Shown in pieces: positions 7,930-13,768 of a stretch of 17,225 nt of DNA. A program made the translations under genes and the position numbers. Source of the stretch: JBNJGB01 sp051747385 (GTDB lineage: Bacteria; Myxococcota_A; UBA9042; PHBI01; JACKFB01); the NCBI GenBank assembly GCA_051747385.1, contig JBNJGB010000063.1, positions 1-17,225 of the forward strand, in the 5' to 3' direction. The notes under the pieces are model-generated. The model did no database searches and had not been told where the DNA came from. It saw nothing but the letters and a program-made list of their open reading frames with translations. Each line of letters opens with the position of its first letter. The stretch's first letter is position 1.

Positions 7930-8972
7930 CACAGAAGATGACCAGCGGCGCCAGGACCGTGGAGCCGGACGTCGTCGTCTCGACGCCGCCGTTCGTCCAC
8001 GATCGGACCAGCACGCCCCGCATCATGCGCGAGGTCCTGCTGCTGGCCCTGCTCGTCCTGGCGCTTTCCGTCTGGTTCTTCGGGATCGGCGCGCTGCTGG
8101 TGACCGTCGCCGCCTCCGCCGGCGCGGTGGCCACCGAGTGGCTGTTCAACCGCGGCGTGAAGCCGACCCCGCTCCGGGACTACACGGCGCTGCTGACCGG
8201 CGTGCTGATCGCCCTCACCCTGCCCCCCGGCTTCCCCCTCTGGATGGCCTTCCTGGGCGGCGGGGTCGGCGTCGGCCTCGGCAAGCTCGTCTGGGGCGGC
8301 CTGGGGCAGAACCTCTTCAACCCCGCCCTCGTGGGCCGGGCCTTCCTGCAGGCCGCGTTCCCGACCGCCATCACGACCTGGGCGCCCCTCGCAGAGGATC
8401 GCTGGTCCATCCCCGCCGGCCAGCTCGCGGCGCCGCTGTTCAAGAGCAGCGCGGACATCGTCACGACGGCGACGCCCCTCGGGCTCATGAAGTTCGAGGG
8501 CGCCATGACGGAGCTGGGCCCCCTGGCCTTCGGCAGCACGGCGGGCTCCATCGGCGAGACGAGCGCCCTGCTCCTCGTCGTCATCGGCGTGTACATGGCG
8601 TGGCGGCGCCTGTTCGACTGGCGCCTGGCCGTCTCCACCATCGTCGGCGTGGCCGCCTTCTCGGGCATCCTCTGGGGCATCTCCCCGGACAGCTACCCGG
8701 ACCCGCTGTTCATGGTCACGTCGGGCGGCCTGCTGTTCGCGGCCGTGTTCATGGTGACCGACCCGGTCACGACCCCGACGACCCCGAAGGGCGCGTGGAT
8801 CTTCGGCATCGGCACGGCGTTCCTCGTGGTCCTCATCCGGCTGTTCGGCGGCCTGCCCGAGGGGGTGATGTACGCCGTCCTCCTGATGAACGCGCTGACG
8901 CCGCACATCAACCGCTACACGCAGCCGCGCCCGTTCGGTACCCCGAAGAGGAGGACGCGCGATGGCGAGTAA
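7926..8972 (+). CDS. rnfD: Rnf complex membrane subunit RnfD, covalently flavinylated
   Basis: RnfD is an integral membrane subunit of the NqrB/RnfD family carrying covalent FMN. The true start is the ATG at 7926, which overlaps the rnfC stop as ATGA and gives 348 residues; the open frame continues far upstream but only as a shadow of rnfC. Hydrophobic helices fill residues about 35-75, 90-125 and 190-330. Family landmarks are NLFNPALVGRAF, DPVTTPTTPKG at the periplasmic/membrane boundary and the late NALTPHINRYTQPRPFG. The sequence DIVTTATPL (177-185) matches the flavinylation pattern Dxx(S/T)xAT, so T183 is the likely FMN site. No flavin transferase ApbE is in the window. The gene overlaps rnfG by 11 bases. 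Confidence 0.95.
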   Translation: MTQKMTSGARTVEPDVVVSTPPFVHDRTSTPRIMREVLLLALLVLALSVWFFGIGALLVTVAASAGAVATEWLFNRGVKPTPLRDYTALLTGVLIALTLPPGFPLWMAFLGGGVGVGLGKLVWGGLGQNLFNPALVGRAFLQAAFPTAITTWAPLAEDRWSIPAGQLAAPLFKSSADIVTTATPLGLMKFEGAMTELGPLAFGSTAGSIGETSALLLVVIGVYMAWRRLFDWRLAVSTIVGVAAFSGILWGISPDSYPDPLFMVTSGGLLFAAVFMVTDPVTTPTTPKGAWIFGIGTAFLVVLIRLFGGLPEGVMYAVLLMNALTPHINRYTQPRPFGTPKRRTRDGE

Positions 8973-9594
8973 CGACTCGAGCCCCGTGCGGACGATCACC
9001 ACGCTGGGGATCGCCGGCCTGCTGTCCGGCATCATCCTCGTGTCGATCTTCCTGGTGACCAAGCCGGTCATCGCGGCGAACCGCGCGGAGGCTCTGAAGG
9101 AGGCCATCTACAAGGTCCTCCCCGGGGCGGAGGCCTTCACGCCCTACGTGATGGAGGGCGACTCCCTGGCCCCCCACGAGGGCGACGACCTCCCCGAGGA
9201 GGAGGCGGTCTACCTCGGGCGCGACGGCGAGGGCGGCGTGATCGGCTGGGCCATCGTCGCCGAGGGCAGCGGCTTCCAGGACGTCATCAAGCTCATCTAC
9301 GGCTATGACCCCGACGCGGAGCAGGTCGTGGGCATGGAGGTCCTCGAGAGCCGCGAGACGCCCGGCCTCGGCGACAAGATCTTCAAGGACCAGGACTTCG
9401 TGGACGAGTTCAAGGGCCTGGCCGTGGAGCCGGAGATCGTCGCCGTGAAGGACGAGAGCGACGCGCCGAACGAGGTGGACGCCATCACCGGCGCCACCAT
9501 CTCGTCGGACGCCGTCGTGGACATCATCAACAAGGGCAACGAACGGTGGCTCGACAAGCTGCCGGAGGCACCGCCACGCGAGGAGATGCCCTGA
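8962..9594 (+). CDS. rnfG: Rnf complex subunit RnfG, covalently flavinylated
   Basis: RnfG (NqrC family) has one N-terminal membrane helix (about residues 11-34) and an extracytoplasmic FMN-binding domain. In the 210-residue product the flavinylation motif is DAITGATIS at 173-181, where the threonine of TGAT (T179) is the expected FMN attachment site. The conserved ETPGLGDKI block precedes it. The ATG at 8962 follows AGAGGAGG (8947-8954). It overlaps rnfD by 11 bases, and its TGA shares one base with the rnfE start (TGATG). Attachment of FMN needs an ApbE-type transferase, which must be encoded elsewhere. Confidence 0.96.
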   Translation: MASNDSSPVRTITTLGIAGLLSGIILVSIFLVTKPVIAANRAEALKEAIYKVLPGAEAFTPYVMEGDSLAPHEGDDLPEEEAVYLGRDGEGGVIGWAIVAEGSGFQDVIKLIYGYDPDAEQVVGMEVLESRETPGLGDKIFKDQDFVDEFKGLAVEPEIVAVKDESDAPNEVDAITGATISSDAVVDIINKGNERWLDKLPEAPPREEMP

Positions 9595-10250
9595 TGTCGT
9601 CGAGTTCCACCCCGCTGATGCCCGAGCTCACCAAGGGCTTCTGGAAGGAGAACCCGGTCTTCGTCCAGCTCCTGGGCCTCTGTCCGGCGCTGGCGGTGAC
9701 CAACTCCGCCATCAACGCCCTCGCCATGGGGGCCGCGTCCACCTTCGTGCTGGTGGGATCGAGCCTGCTGGTCTCCCTGCTCAGGAATCACATCCCCAAG
9801 CAGGTGCGGATCACCACGTTCATCATCATCATCGCGACCTTCGTGACGGTGGCCGACTTCACGCTGCTGGCGATCGCCCCGGCCGTCCACAAGGAGCTCG
9901 GCGCCTTCATCGCCCTCATCGTCGCCAACTGCCTCATCCTGGGCCGCCAGGAGGCCTTCGCCTCCAAGAACTCCACGCGCAAGGCCCTGGCCGACGCCGG
10001 CGGCATGGCCATCGGGTTCTCCCTGGCGATGTTCATGCTGGGCGCCATCCGCGAGATCCTCGGCAGCGGCACCCTGTTCGGCGTCGAGCTGTTCGGCGAG
10101 TTGTTCGAGCCGTGGGTCATCATGATCCTGCCGCCCGGCGGCTTCCTCACCCTCGGCTTCATGCTCGCCTTCTTCGCCTGGGTGAAGGACCGGCGTGAGC
10201 GCGCCCGCAGCAACCTCGCGGAAGGCATCTCCCAGAGGAGGGCCGCCTGA
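9594..10250 (+). CDS. rnfE: Rnf complex membrane subunit RnfE
   Basis: RnfE is a polytopic membrane protein of the NqrD/RnfE family. I chose the ATG at 9594, which overlaps the rnfG stop as TGATG and follows AGGAG (9581-9585); it gives 218 residues, the usual size. An upstream in-frame GTG at 9546 lies inside rnfG and has no advantage. About six hydrophobic segments are visible. Cysteines C30 (in LLGLCPALAV) and C113 (in VANCLILG) match the conserved pair that, with the RnfA pair, holds the intramembrane [2Fe-2S] centre known from Rnf/Nqr structures. The C-terminus is a basic cytoplasmic tail. Confidence 0.96.
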   Translation: MSSSSTPLMPELTKGFWKENPVFVQLLGLCPALAVTNSAINALAMGAASTFVLVGSSLLVSLLRNHIPKQVRITTFIIIIATFVTVADFTLLAIAPAVHKELGAFIALIVANCLILGRQEAFASKNSTRKALADAGGMAIGFSLAMFMLGAIREILGSGTLFGVELFGELFEPWVIMILPPGGFLTLGFMLAFFAWVKDRRERARSNLAEGISQRRAA

Positions 10251-10837
10251 TGGACATGCAGAACCTCGTCTGGATCTTCGTCGCCGCCGCGGTGGTGAAC
10301 AACTTCACCCTGGCCTACTTCCTGGGCCTGTGCCCCTTCCTCGGGGTCAGCGGCCGCATCGACACGGCGCTCCGCATGGGCCTGGCGAACATCTTCGTGC
10401 TCGTCATCACGTCCATGTGCGCCTCGGCGCTGAACGCGTGGGTCCTGCCGCACGCGCCCTACCTGAGGTTGATCTCGTTCATCGTGGTCATCGCCAGCGT
10501 GGTGCAGTTCGTGGAGATGGCGGTGAAGAAGCTGAGCCCGGCGCTGTTCGAGGCCCTGGGCATCTTCCTGCCGCTCATCACCACCAACTGCGCCATCCTC
10601 GGCCTGGCCCTGTTCCAGACGAACAAGGCCTACGGCTTCGTCGAGGGCATCGTGTTCGCCCTGGGCGCCGGCGTCGGCCTGACCCTGGCCCTGGTGCTCA
10701 TGGCCGGCATCCGCGAGGAGAACGACCTCGCCGACGGCCCCGACCTCTTCAAGGGCGCCGCCATGAGCTTCCTCATCGCCGGCATCCTCTCCATGGCGTT
10801 CATGGGTTTCGCCGGCCTGTTCAGCGCGAGCGCATAG
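10250..10837 (+). CDS. rnfA: Rnf complex membrane subunit RnfA
   Basis: RnfA (NqrE family) is a 195-residue, six-helix membrane subunit that pairs pseudo-symmetrically with RnfE. Landmarks are NNFTLAYFLGLCPFLGVS near the N-terminus (C28) and LITTNCAILGLAL (C114), the two cysteines that contribute to the shared [2Fe-2S] centre. The ATG at 10250 overlaps the rnfE stop as TGATG and follows AGAGGAGGG (10234-10242). It is the last canonical rnf gene of the operon. The gene order B-x-C-D-G-E-A resembles the rnfBCDGEA order described for Bacteroidetes/Chlorobi, apart from the inserted PFOR-like gene. Confidence 0.96.
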   Translation: MDMQNLVWIFVAAAVVNNFTLAYFLGLCPFLGVSGRIDTALRMGLANIFVLVITSMCASALNAWVLPHAPYLRLISFIVVIASVVQFVEMAVKKLSPALFEALGIFLPLITTNCAILGLALFQTNKAYGFVEGIVFALGAGVGLTLALVLMAGIREENDLADGPDLFKGAAMSFLIAGILSMAFMGFAGLFSASA

Positions 10838-10847
10838 GGATCGCACC

Positions 10848-11078
10848 GTGACCCACGCCATCGCCATCCTCGCCCTCATCGTCGCCCTGCTGGTCTGGTT
10901 CGTCATCCAGCAGTGGAGCGGACGCGACATCGGCCACGGCCACGACGAGTCCAAGGAGCGGCTCAAGAACCCGGGCTGCGGCCCGTGCACCGCCTGCGAC
11001 GCCCCGGTCATCCCGCTGCGACCCAAGGACGACCGGCGCTCGGACGGGACCTCCTGTCCGCCGGGCGCGAAGGCCTGA
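10848..11078 (+). CDS. Small single-span membrane protein with CxxCxxC motif; possible Rnf maturation factor
   Basis: This 76-residue protein starts at a GTG 10 bases after the rnfA stop, with AGGGA just upstream. One membrane helix covers residues 4-23. The cytoplasmic or periplasmic tail carries H30/H32, then C44-x2-C47-x2-C50 and a lone C70. Small proteins with one helix plus a cysteine cluster are known beside related systems: NqrM (DUF539) in nqr operons, which helps install the intramembrane iron centre of Na+-NQR, and FeoB-associated Cys-rich proteins. No strong sequence match to either is claimed. Position, size and layout suggest an NqrM-like role in building the RnfA/RnfE [2Fe-2S] centre. 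The reading frame is supported by its start site and operon position, but its function is inferred. Confidence 0.7.
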   Translation: MTHAIAILALIVALLVWFVIQQWSGRDIGHGHDESKERLKNPGCGPCTACDAPVIPLRPKDDRRSDGTSCPPGAKA

Positions 11079-11100
11079 GCGACCGCCTCACACCTCCCGC

Positions 11101-11130
11101 TTGCCACCCGGGGATCCCCCTCGGTAGCTT
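11101..11130 (+). promoter_or_regulatory. Possible sigma-70-type promoter for tetR
   Basis: TTGCCA (11101-11106) and TAGCTT (11125-11130) are separated by 18 bases. The -35 box matches five of six consensus bases; the -10 matches three, including the key T-A...T. It lies in the only 97-base gap between the rnf operon and tetR. Confidence 0.35.
11110..11119. promoter_or_regulatory. Perfect palindrome between the putative -35 and -10 of tetR
   Basis: GGGGATCCCC is a perfect 10-base palindrome placed in the spacer of the putative tetR promoter, where a repressor would block transcription. The same nine-base core GGGATCCCC recurs at 11167-11175. A related copy also sits inside tetR (11472-11480), so chance in this G/C-rich DNA is a real alternative. 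Confidence 0.3.
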
Positions 11131-11163
11131 GTCGGGCCGACGAGTCGACGAGACCCTCCGGAA

Positions 11164-11178
11164 CATGGGATCCCCATG
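11164..11178. promoter_or_regulatory. Inverted repeat covering the tetR start codon, with a four-codon leader frame
   Basis: CATGGG-ATC-CCCATG is a perfect 6-bp inverted repeat that contains the tetR ATG in its right arm. The left arm ATG (11165) opens a four-codon frame, Met-Gly-Ser-Pro, whose TGA (11177-11179) overlaps the tetR ATG as ATGA. No clear Shine-Dalgarno precedes tetR itself. This could be an operator, a hairpin that masks the start, or coupled reinitiation. Confidence 0.3.
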
Positions 11179-11763
11179 AAGCGAAAGCCCAGCGCCGAGC
11201 GCCGTCGGGAGATCGCCGAGGCCGCCCTCGACATCATGGCCCGCGACGGCCTGCGCCGCTTCACGACCGCCGCCCTCGCCCGCCACGTCGGCCTGGCGGA
11301 GGGCACCATCTTCCGGCACTTCTCCGACAAGGCGGACATCGTCTGCGCGGCCATCGACCGCATCGAGGAGCTCTTTCACGGCTCCCTCCCGCCCGAGGAC
11401 GCGGCGGACGATCCCCTCGACCGCCTGGGCGTCTTCGTCCGCCACCGCCTGACCATCATCCGCGAGCACCCGGGGATCCCGCGGCTGCTCTTCTCCGATC
11501 AGCTCGCCCACGCCGCCTCGGACCGGGGCGTCCGCCGCCTCGAGGCCATGCGCAGGGAGTCCCTCGGCTTCATCCGGGACCGCATCCGGGAGGCCCACGA
11601 CCGGGGCCTCCTGCGCGGCGGCCTGGAGCCCGGCCCGCTCTTCTTCCTCGTCCACGGGGCGGCCCTCGCCGTCGCCTTCTCGGGGCCGCTGGTGGAGCAG
11701 GACGGCCTGGAGGCCGATCCGGAGGCCATCTGGGCCAACCTGGAGCGCCTGCTCCGCGCCTGA
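11176..11763 (+). CDS. TetR/AcrR-family transcriptional regulator
   Basis: The 195-residue product has the N-terminal TetR DNA-binding domain: a helix with RREIAEAALDIMARDG, then the helix-turn-helix FTTAALARHVGLAEGTIFRHF (residues about 29-49). The helical C-terminal part (60-195) is the ligand and dimer domain; its inducer cannot be read from sequence. It stands alone on the plus strand, 97 bases after the rnf operon, with its own probable promoter and nearby palindromes that hint at autoregulation. Its TGA abuts the stop codon of the convergent yigZ-family gene. Control of the rnf operon is possible but unsupported, since the operon promoter is outside the window. Confidence 0.9.
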   Translation: MKRKPSAERRREIAEAALDIMARDGLRRFTTAALARHVGLAEGTIFRHFSDKADIVCAAIDRIEELFHGSLPPEDAADDPLDRLGVFVRHRLTIIREHPGIPRLLFSDQLAHAASDRGVRRLEAMRRESLGFIRDRIREAHDRGLLRGGLEPGPLFFLVHGAALAVAFSGPLVEQDGLEADPEAIWANLERLLRA

Positions 11764-12384
11764 CTACGCGGGCGCGACCTCGGCGCGGCCGGCGGTGGCG
11801 TTCCGCAGCGCGGCCCGGATCCGATCGGCCTCGTCCACGGGCACGCGGAGGTACAGGGACACCCGCGCCCCGTAGGAGGCGTCCTCCGGCGCCAGGCCGT
11901 GGTCGTGGAGGACGGCCTGGACCGCGCCCTGGTCCGGATAGCCGTAGGTGACGGACAGGGCGCACATGGGTCGACGCTCCACGACCGCCGACGCGTCGAG
12001 GACTGCCCCGGCGGCGGCCCCGTAGGCCCTGGCGAGGCCGCCGGTGCCGAGCTTCGTGCCGCCGAAGTAGCGGATGACGATGACCACGACGTTGGTGAGG
12101 TCGTGGCCGTCGATCTGCCGGAGGATGGGCTGCCCGCCGGTCCCGTTGGGCTCGCCGTCGTCGTGATAGCGGAAGAGATCCTCGCCCGGCCCCAGGCGCC
12201 AGGCCCAGCAGTGGTGTCGCGCGTCCGGGAAGAGGACGCGCATCTCCTCGACCCGCTCCATGGCCTCGTCGGCCGTCGCGACCGGGAAGGCCCGCCCGAT
12301 GAAGCGCGAGCCCTTGATCTTGTCGATCTCCCGCTCCGCGGGCCCTGCGATCGTCCGGAACGCGTCGTCGGCGTCGTCTCCCAA
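11764..12384 (-). CDS. yigZ: YigZ/IMPACT-family (UPF0029) protein
   Basis: The 206-residue protein matches the YigZ/IMPACT family, two-domain proteins linked to translation or stress whose bacterial biochemical role is not settled. Visible family features are the N-terminal FRTIAGPAEREIDKIKGSRFI, DDGEPNGTGGQP, and the UPF0029 signature RYFGGTKLGTGGLARAY (about 103-119); the C-terminal half is the DUF1949-like ferredoxin-fold domain. I place the start at a TTG (12382-12384), preceded on the minus strand by GAGGGGGGAC, because it gives the usual family N-terminus and length; no ATG or GTG fits. Another TTG about 60 bases upstream is possible. It is convergent with tetR without spacing and divergent from a lipoprotein gene. 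Confidence 0.88.
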   Translation of the reverse strand: MGDDADDAFRTIAGPAEREIDKIKGSRFIGRAFPVATADEAMERVEEMRVLFPDARHHCWAWRLGPGEDLFRYHDDGEPNGTGGQPILRQIDGHDLTNVVVIVIRYFGGTKLGTGGLARAYGAAAGAVLDASAVVERRPMCALSVTYGYPDQGAVQAVLHDHGLAPEDASYGARVSLYLRVPVDEADRIRAALRNATAGRAEVAPA

Positions 12385-12468
12385 CCGTCCCCCCTCGGGT
12401 CGAGCTCTCCGCGCCAGGATCTCGCGGCCCGACCCGTCGCGCAACGGCCGTGTCGTCCGACGTCGTGC

Positions 12469-12485
12469 CGGGGCATCCTGCCCCG
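12469..12485. promoter_or_regulatory. 17-bp dyad upstream of the sigma-54 promoter; possible activator site
   Basis: CGGGGCA-TCC-TGCCCCG has perfect 7-base arms around a 3-base centre. Its centre is about 60 bases upstream of the -24 element, roughly 85 bases before the expected transcription start. That is a suitable distance for a bacterial enhancer-binding protein. It could equally serve yigZ, which diverges from the same gap. The rest of 12385-12530 shows no clear sigma-70 boxes. Confidence 0.35.
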
Positions 12486-12535
12486 CTCGGCGGAGGCCGC
12501 GTCGTGCGATGGGCCTGTCGGCGGGGATGGAGCGG

Positions 12536-12551
12536 TGGCACACCGGTTGCA
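12536..12551 (+). promoter_or_regulatory. Sigma-54 (-24/-12) promoter
   Basis: TGGCACACCGGTTGCA matches the sigma-54 consensus TGGCACG-N4-TTGCW with one substitution and the exact GG-N10-GC spacing. Transcription would start near 12561-12563, leaving a leader of about 30 bases before the lipoprotein ATG at 12592. Sigma-54 promoters need an ATP-driven activator, so expression of the downstream gene is probably signal-dependent. Confidence 0.75.
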
Positions 12552-12558
12552 GCGAAGT

Positions 12559-12573
12559 GGGGGGAATCCCCCC
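12559..12573. promoter_or_regulatory. G6/C6 dyad at the predicted transcription start
   Basis: GGGGGGAATCCCCCC is an odd palindrome with 7-base arms around a single A. It falls at the predicted sigma-54 start and ends 7 bases before the AGGAGG ribosome site. It may act as an operator or affect start-site melting. If transcribed whole it could hardly form a stable hairpin because the loop would be only three bases. Confidence 0.35.
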
Positions 12574-12591
12574 TCGGACCAGGAGGTCCCC

Positions 12592-13473
12592 ATGAGAGCC
12601 ATCATGGTGTGGACCGTCGTCGCCGGCCTCTGCGTCCCGGCCCTCACCGGGTGCCGCGACGAGCGGGAGCAGGAGCCCGAGCGCATGGAGGAGCGCGAGC
12701 AGAGCGCGCTCACCTACGGAGGCGAGCAGATCGGCGAGACGATGCGAGGCGCGGAGCGCGCGGAGGCGCCCGTGAGCGTGACGCCCGCCGGGGCCGAGGA
12801 GGACCGGCCGTGGCTGTCGGACCTCCGCTACCAGATCGAGCAGGAGCACGCGCAGATCCGCGCCGAGATGACCGAGCAGCAGGAGGAGATCCAGACCCAG
12901 ATGGCCGGCGAGCACGATCTCATCCAGGAGCGCCTCGACGACCTCGAGGACAAGGTCGAACAGTCCGCCATGACCGTCGAGGTCCGCCCCGCGGGCCGCC
13001 CCGTCCAGGCCGAGGCCGAGCGGCGCGACTGGCAGGCGTGGCGGGAGCAGCGGCGCGAGGAGATGATGGAGCGCTACGAGACCCTTCGCCGGGAGGTCCT
13101 CGGGCTGCAGGAGAGCGCCGAGGCGACCGGCGAGCCCCTCAGCGACGAGACGCGGCAGGCCATCGAGCAGACCCGGCTCCGCCTCGACGCGTTCCGGGAG
13201 GCCATCCGGGACATCCGCGCCACCGCACGTGACGCGTGGGACGAGCTTCGCGAGCCGCTGCGCGCCGCCGAGATCGACGCGGCGGACGCCCTCGAGGAGC
13301 TGAGGGAGCAGGTCCGCGAGGAGCGCCGGCGGCAGGCGGAGCAGGCCGCCCCGATGGAGGGGCAGCCCATCGAGGAGGAACCCACCGAGGAGCAGCCTGC
13401 CGAGGAGTCCCCCGAGGGCTGGTCGCCCGAGGAGGACCTCCCGCTGCCGCTGGAGCCCATCGAGGCCCCGTGA
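12592..13473 (+). CDS. Helical, charged lipoprotein of unknown function
   Basis: The ATG at 12592 follows a perfect AGGAGG with 5-base spacing. The signal peptide ends in the lipobox LTGC, so C21 would be lipidated. The 293-residue product is rich in Glu, Arg, Gln and Ala. Long heptad-like helices run through about residues 75-245 (for example EQQEEIQTQMAGEHDLIQE and RLRLDAFREAIRDIRATARD), suggesting an extended coiled coil in the periplasm or on the outer membrane. The tail (about 250-293) is a Pro/Glu repeat region. I do not recognise the family. The sigma-54 promoter upstream suggests induction by an envelope or nutrient signal, but that is inference. Longer upstream frames are shadows across the antisense yigZ gene. 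Confidence 0.85.
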   Translation: MRAIMVWTVVAGLCVPALTGCRDEREQEPERMEEREQSALTYGGEQIGETMRGAERAEAPVSVTPAGAEEDRPWLSDLRYQIEQEHAQIRAEMTEQQEEIQTQMAGEHDLIQERLDDLEDKVEQSAMTVEVRPAGRPVQAEAERRDWQAWREQRREEMMERYETLRREVLGLQESAEATGEPLSDETRQAIEQTRLRLDAFREAIRDIRATARDAWDELREPLRAAEIDAADALEELREQVREERRRQAEQAAPMEGQPIEEEPTEEQPAEESPEGWSPEEDLPLPLEPIEAP

Positions 13474-13624
13474 GCCCCTCCCACTACGCGCTCTTCCGGC
13501 CGTAGTCCGCGCCCACGGATCAGGGCAATCGCAAAGTCGGGCGAGTGGGGTCCGCCCGGCGATGCGGCGCCCGGCGCCGGATTGCACCCGCTCGGAAACG
13601 GTGGATTCTGCGCGTCTGAGAGCA

Positions 13625-13648
13625 GGCAAGGGCAAGGGCAAGGGCAAG
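13625..13648 (+). repeat. GGCAAG hexamer tandem repeat, four copies
   Basis: Four perfect copies of GGCAAG occupy 13625-13648, followed two bases later by a hairpin. Polymerase slippage at this microsatellite would change copy number in steps of six bases. It lies about 120 bases upstream of the exonuclease III start. Confidence 0.9.
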
Positions 13649-13650
13649 GG

Positions 13651-13676
13651 AGGGCGGTCGACTTTGCGACCGCCCT
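13651..13676. terminator. Perfect 10-bp stem hairpin, possible bidirectional terminator or repeat element
   Basis: AGGGCGGTCG (13651-13660) and CGACCGCCCT (13667-13676) are exact reverse complements around the six-base loop ACTTTG. The stem is very stable. No T tract follows on either strand, so intrinsic termination is uncertain; it might instead be a dispersed genomic repeat, together with the adjoining hexamers. Confidence 0.45.
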
Positions 13677-13719
13677 GGCCCACGGATCCGCAGGGGTGGT
13701 CGACGGCGCCCGTTGTCCC

Positions 13720-13725
13720 TATGCT
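13720..13725 (+). promoter_or_regulatory. Possible -10 box for exonuclease III gene
   Basis: TATGCT at 13720-13725 is one of few AT-leaning hexamers here and would start transcription about 37 bases before the GTG. The region 17 bases upstream (TGGTCG) is a poor -35 box. Confidence 0.25.
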
Positions 13726-13768
13726 CGCGCGCCGAGCATTCGTGGGGCCCGAGACGGACGGAGTGACC

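Larger units (their letters stand above)
13474..13768. other. Intergenic region between lipoprotein and exonuclease III genes
   Basis: This 295-base gap holds a weak 6-bp inverted repeat just after the lipoprotein stop (ACTACG 13483-13488 with CGTAGT 13501-13506, no T tract), a palindrome CCGGCGCCGG (13571-13580), the GGCAAG repeat, the 10-bp-stem hairpin and a possible -10 box. It stays open in the exonuclease frame, but nothing else suggests coding. Confidence 0.6.

Noticed and set aside
11472..11480. Third GGGGATCCC copy inside tetR
   Set aside because: It is within coding sequence for His-Pro-Gly-Ile-Pro and is easily explained by codon choice. It weakens, but does not exclude, the operator reading of the upstream copies.
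11899..12591. Upstream extension of the helical lipoprotein frame back to 11899
   Set aside because: It is antisense to yigZ, and the lipobox signal peptide with AGGAGG at 12581 sets the start at 12592.
13570..13587. Possible second sigma-54 promoter at GGATTGCA
   Set aside because: There is a TTGCA box, but the GG-N10-GC spacing fails (off by one) and no TGGCAC element is present.
13562..13768. N-terminal extension of exonuclease III starting at 13562, with a Gly-Lys repeat
   Set aside because: The family start MKIVTWN fits GTG 13769 with GGAG upstream. The extension runs through the hexamer repeat and hairpin and looks non-coding.
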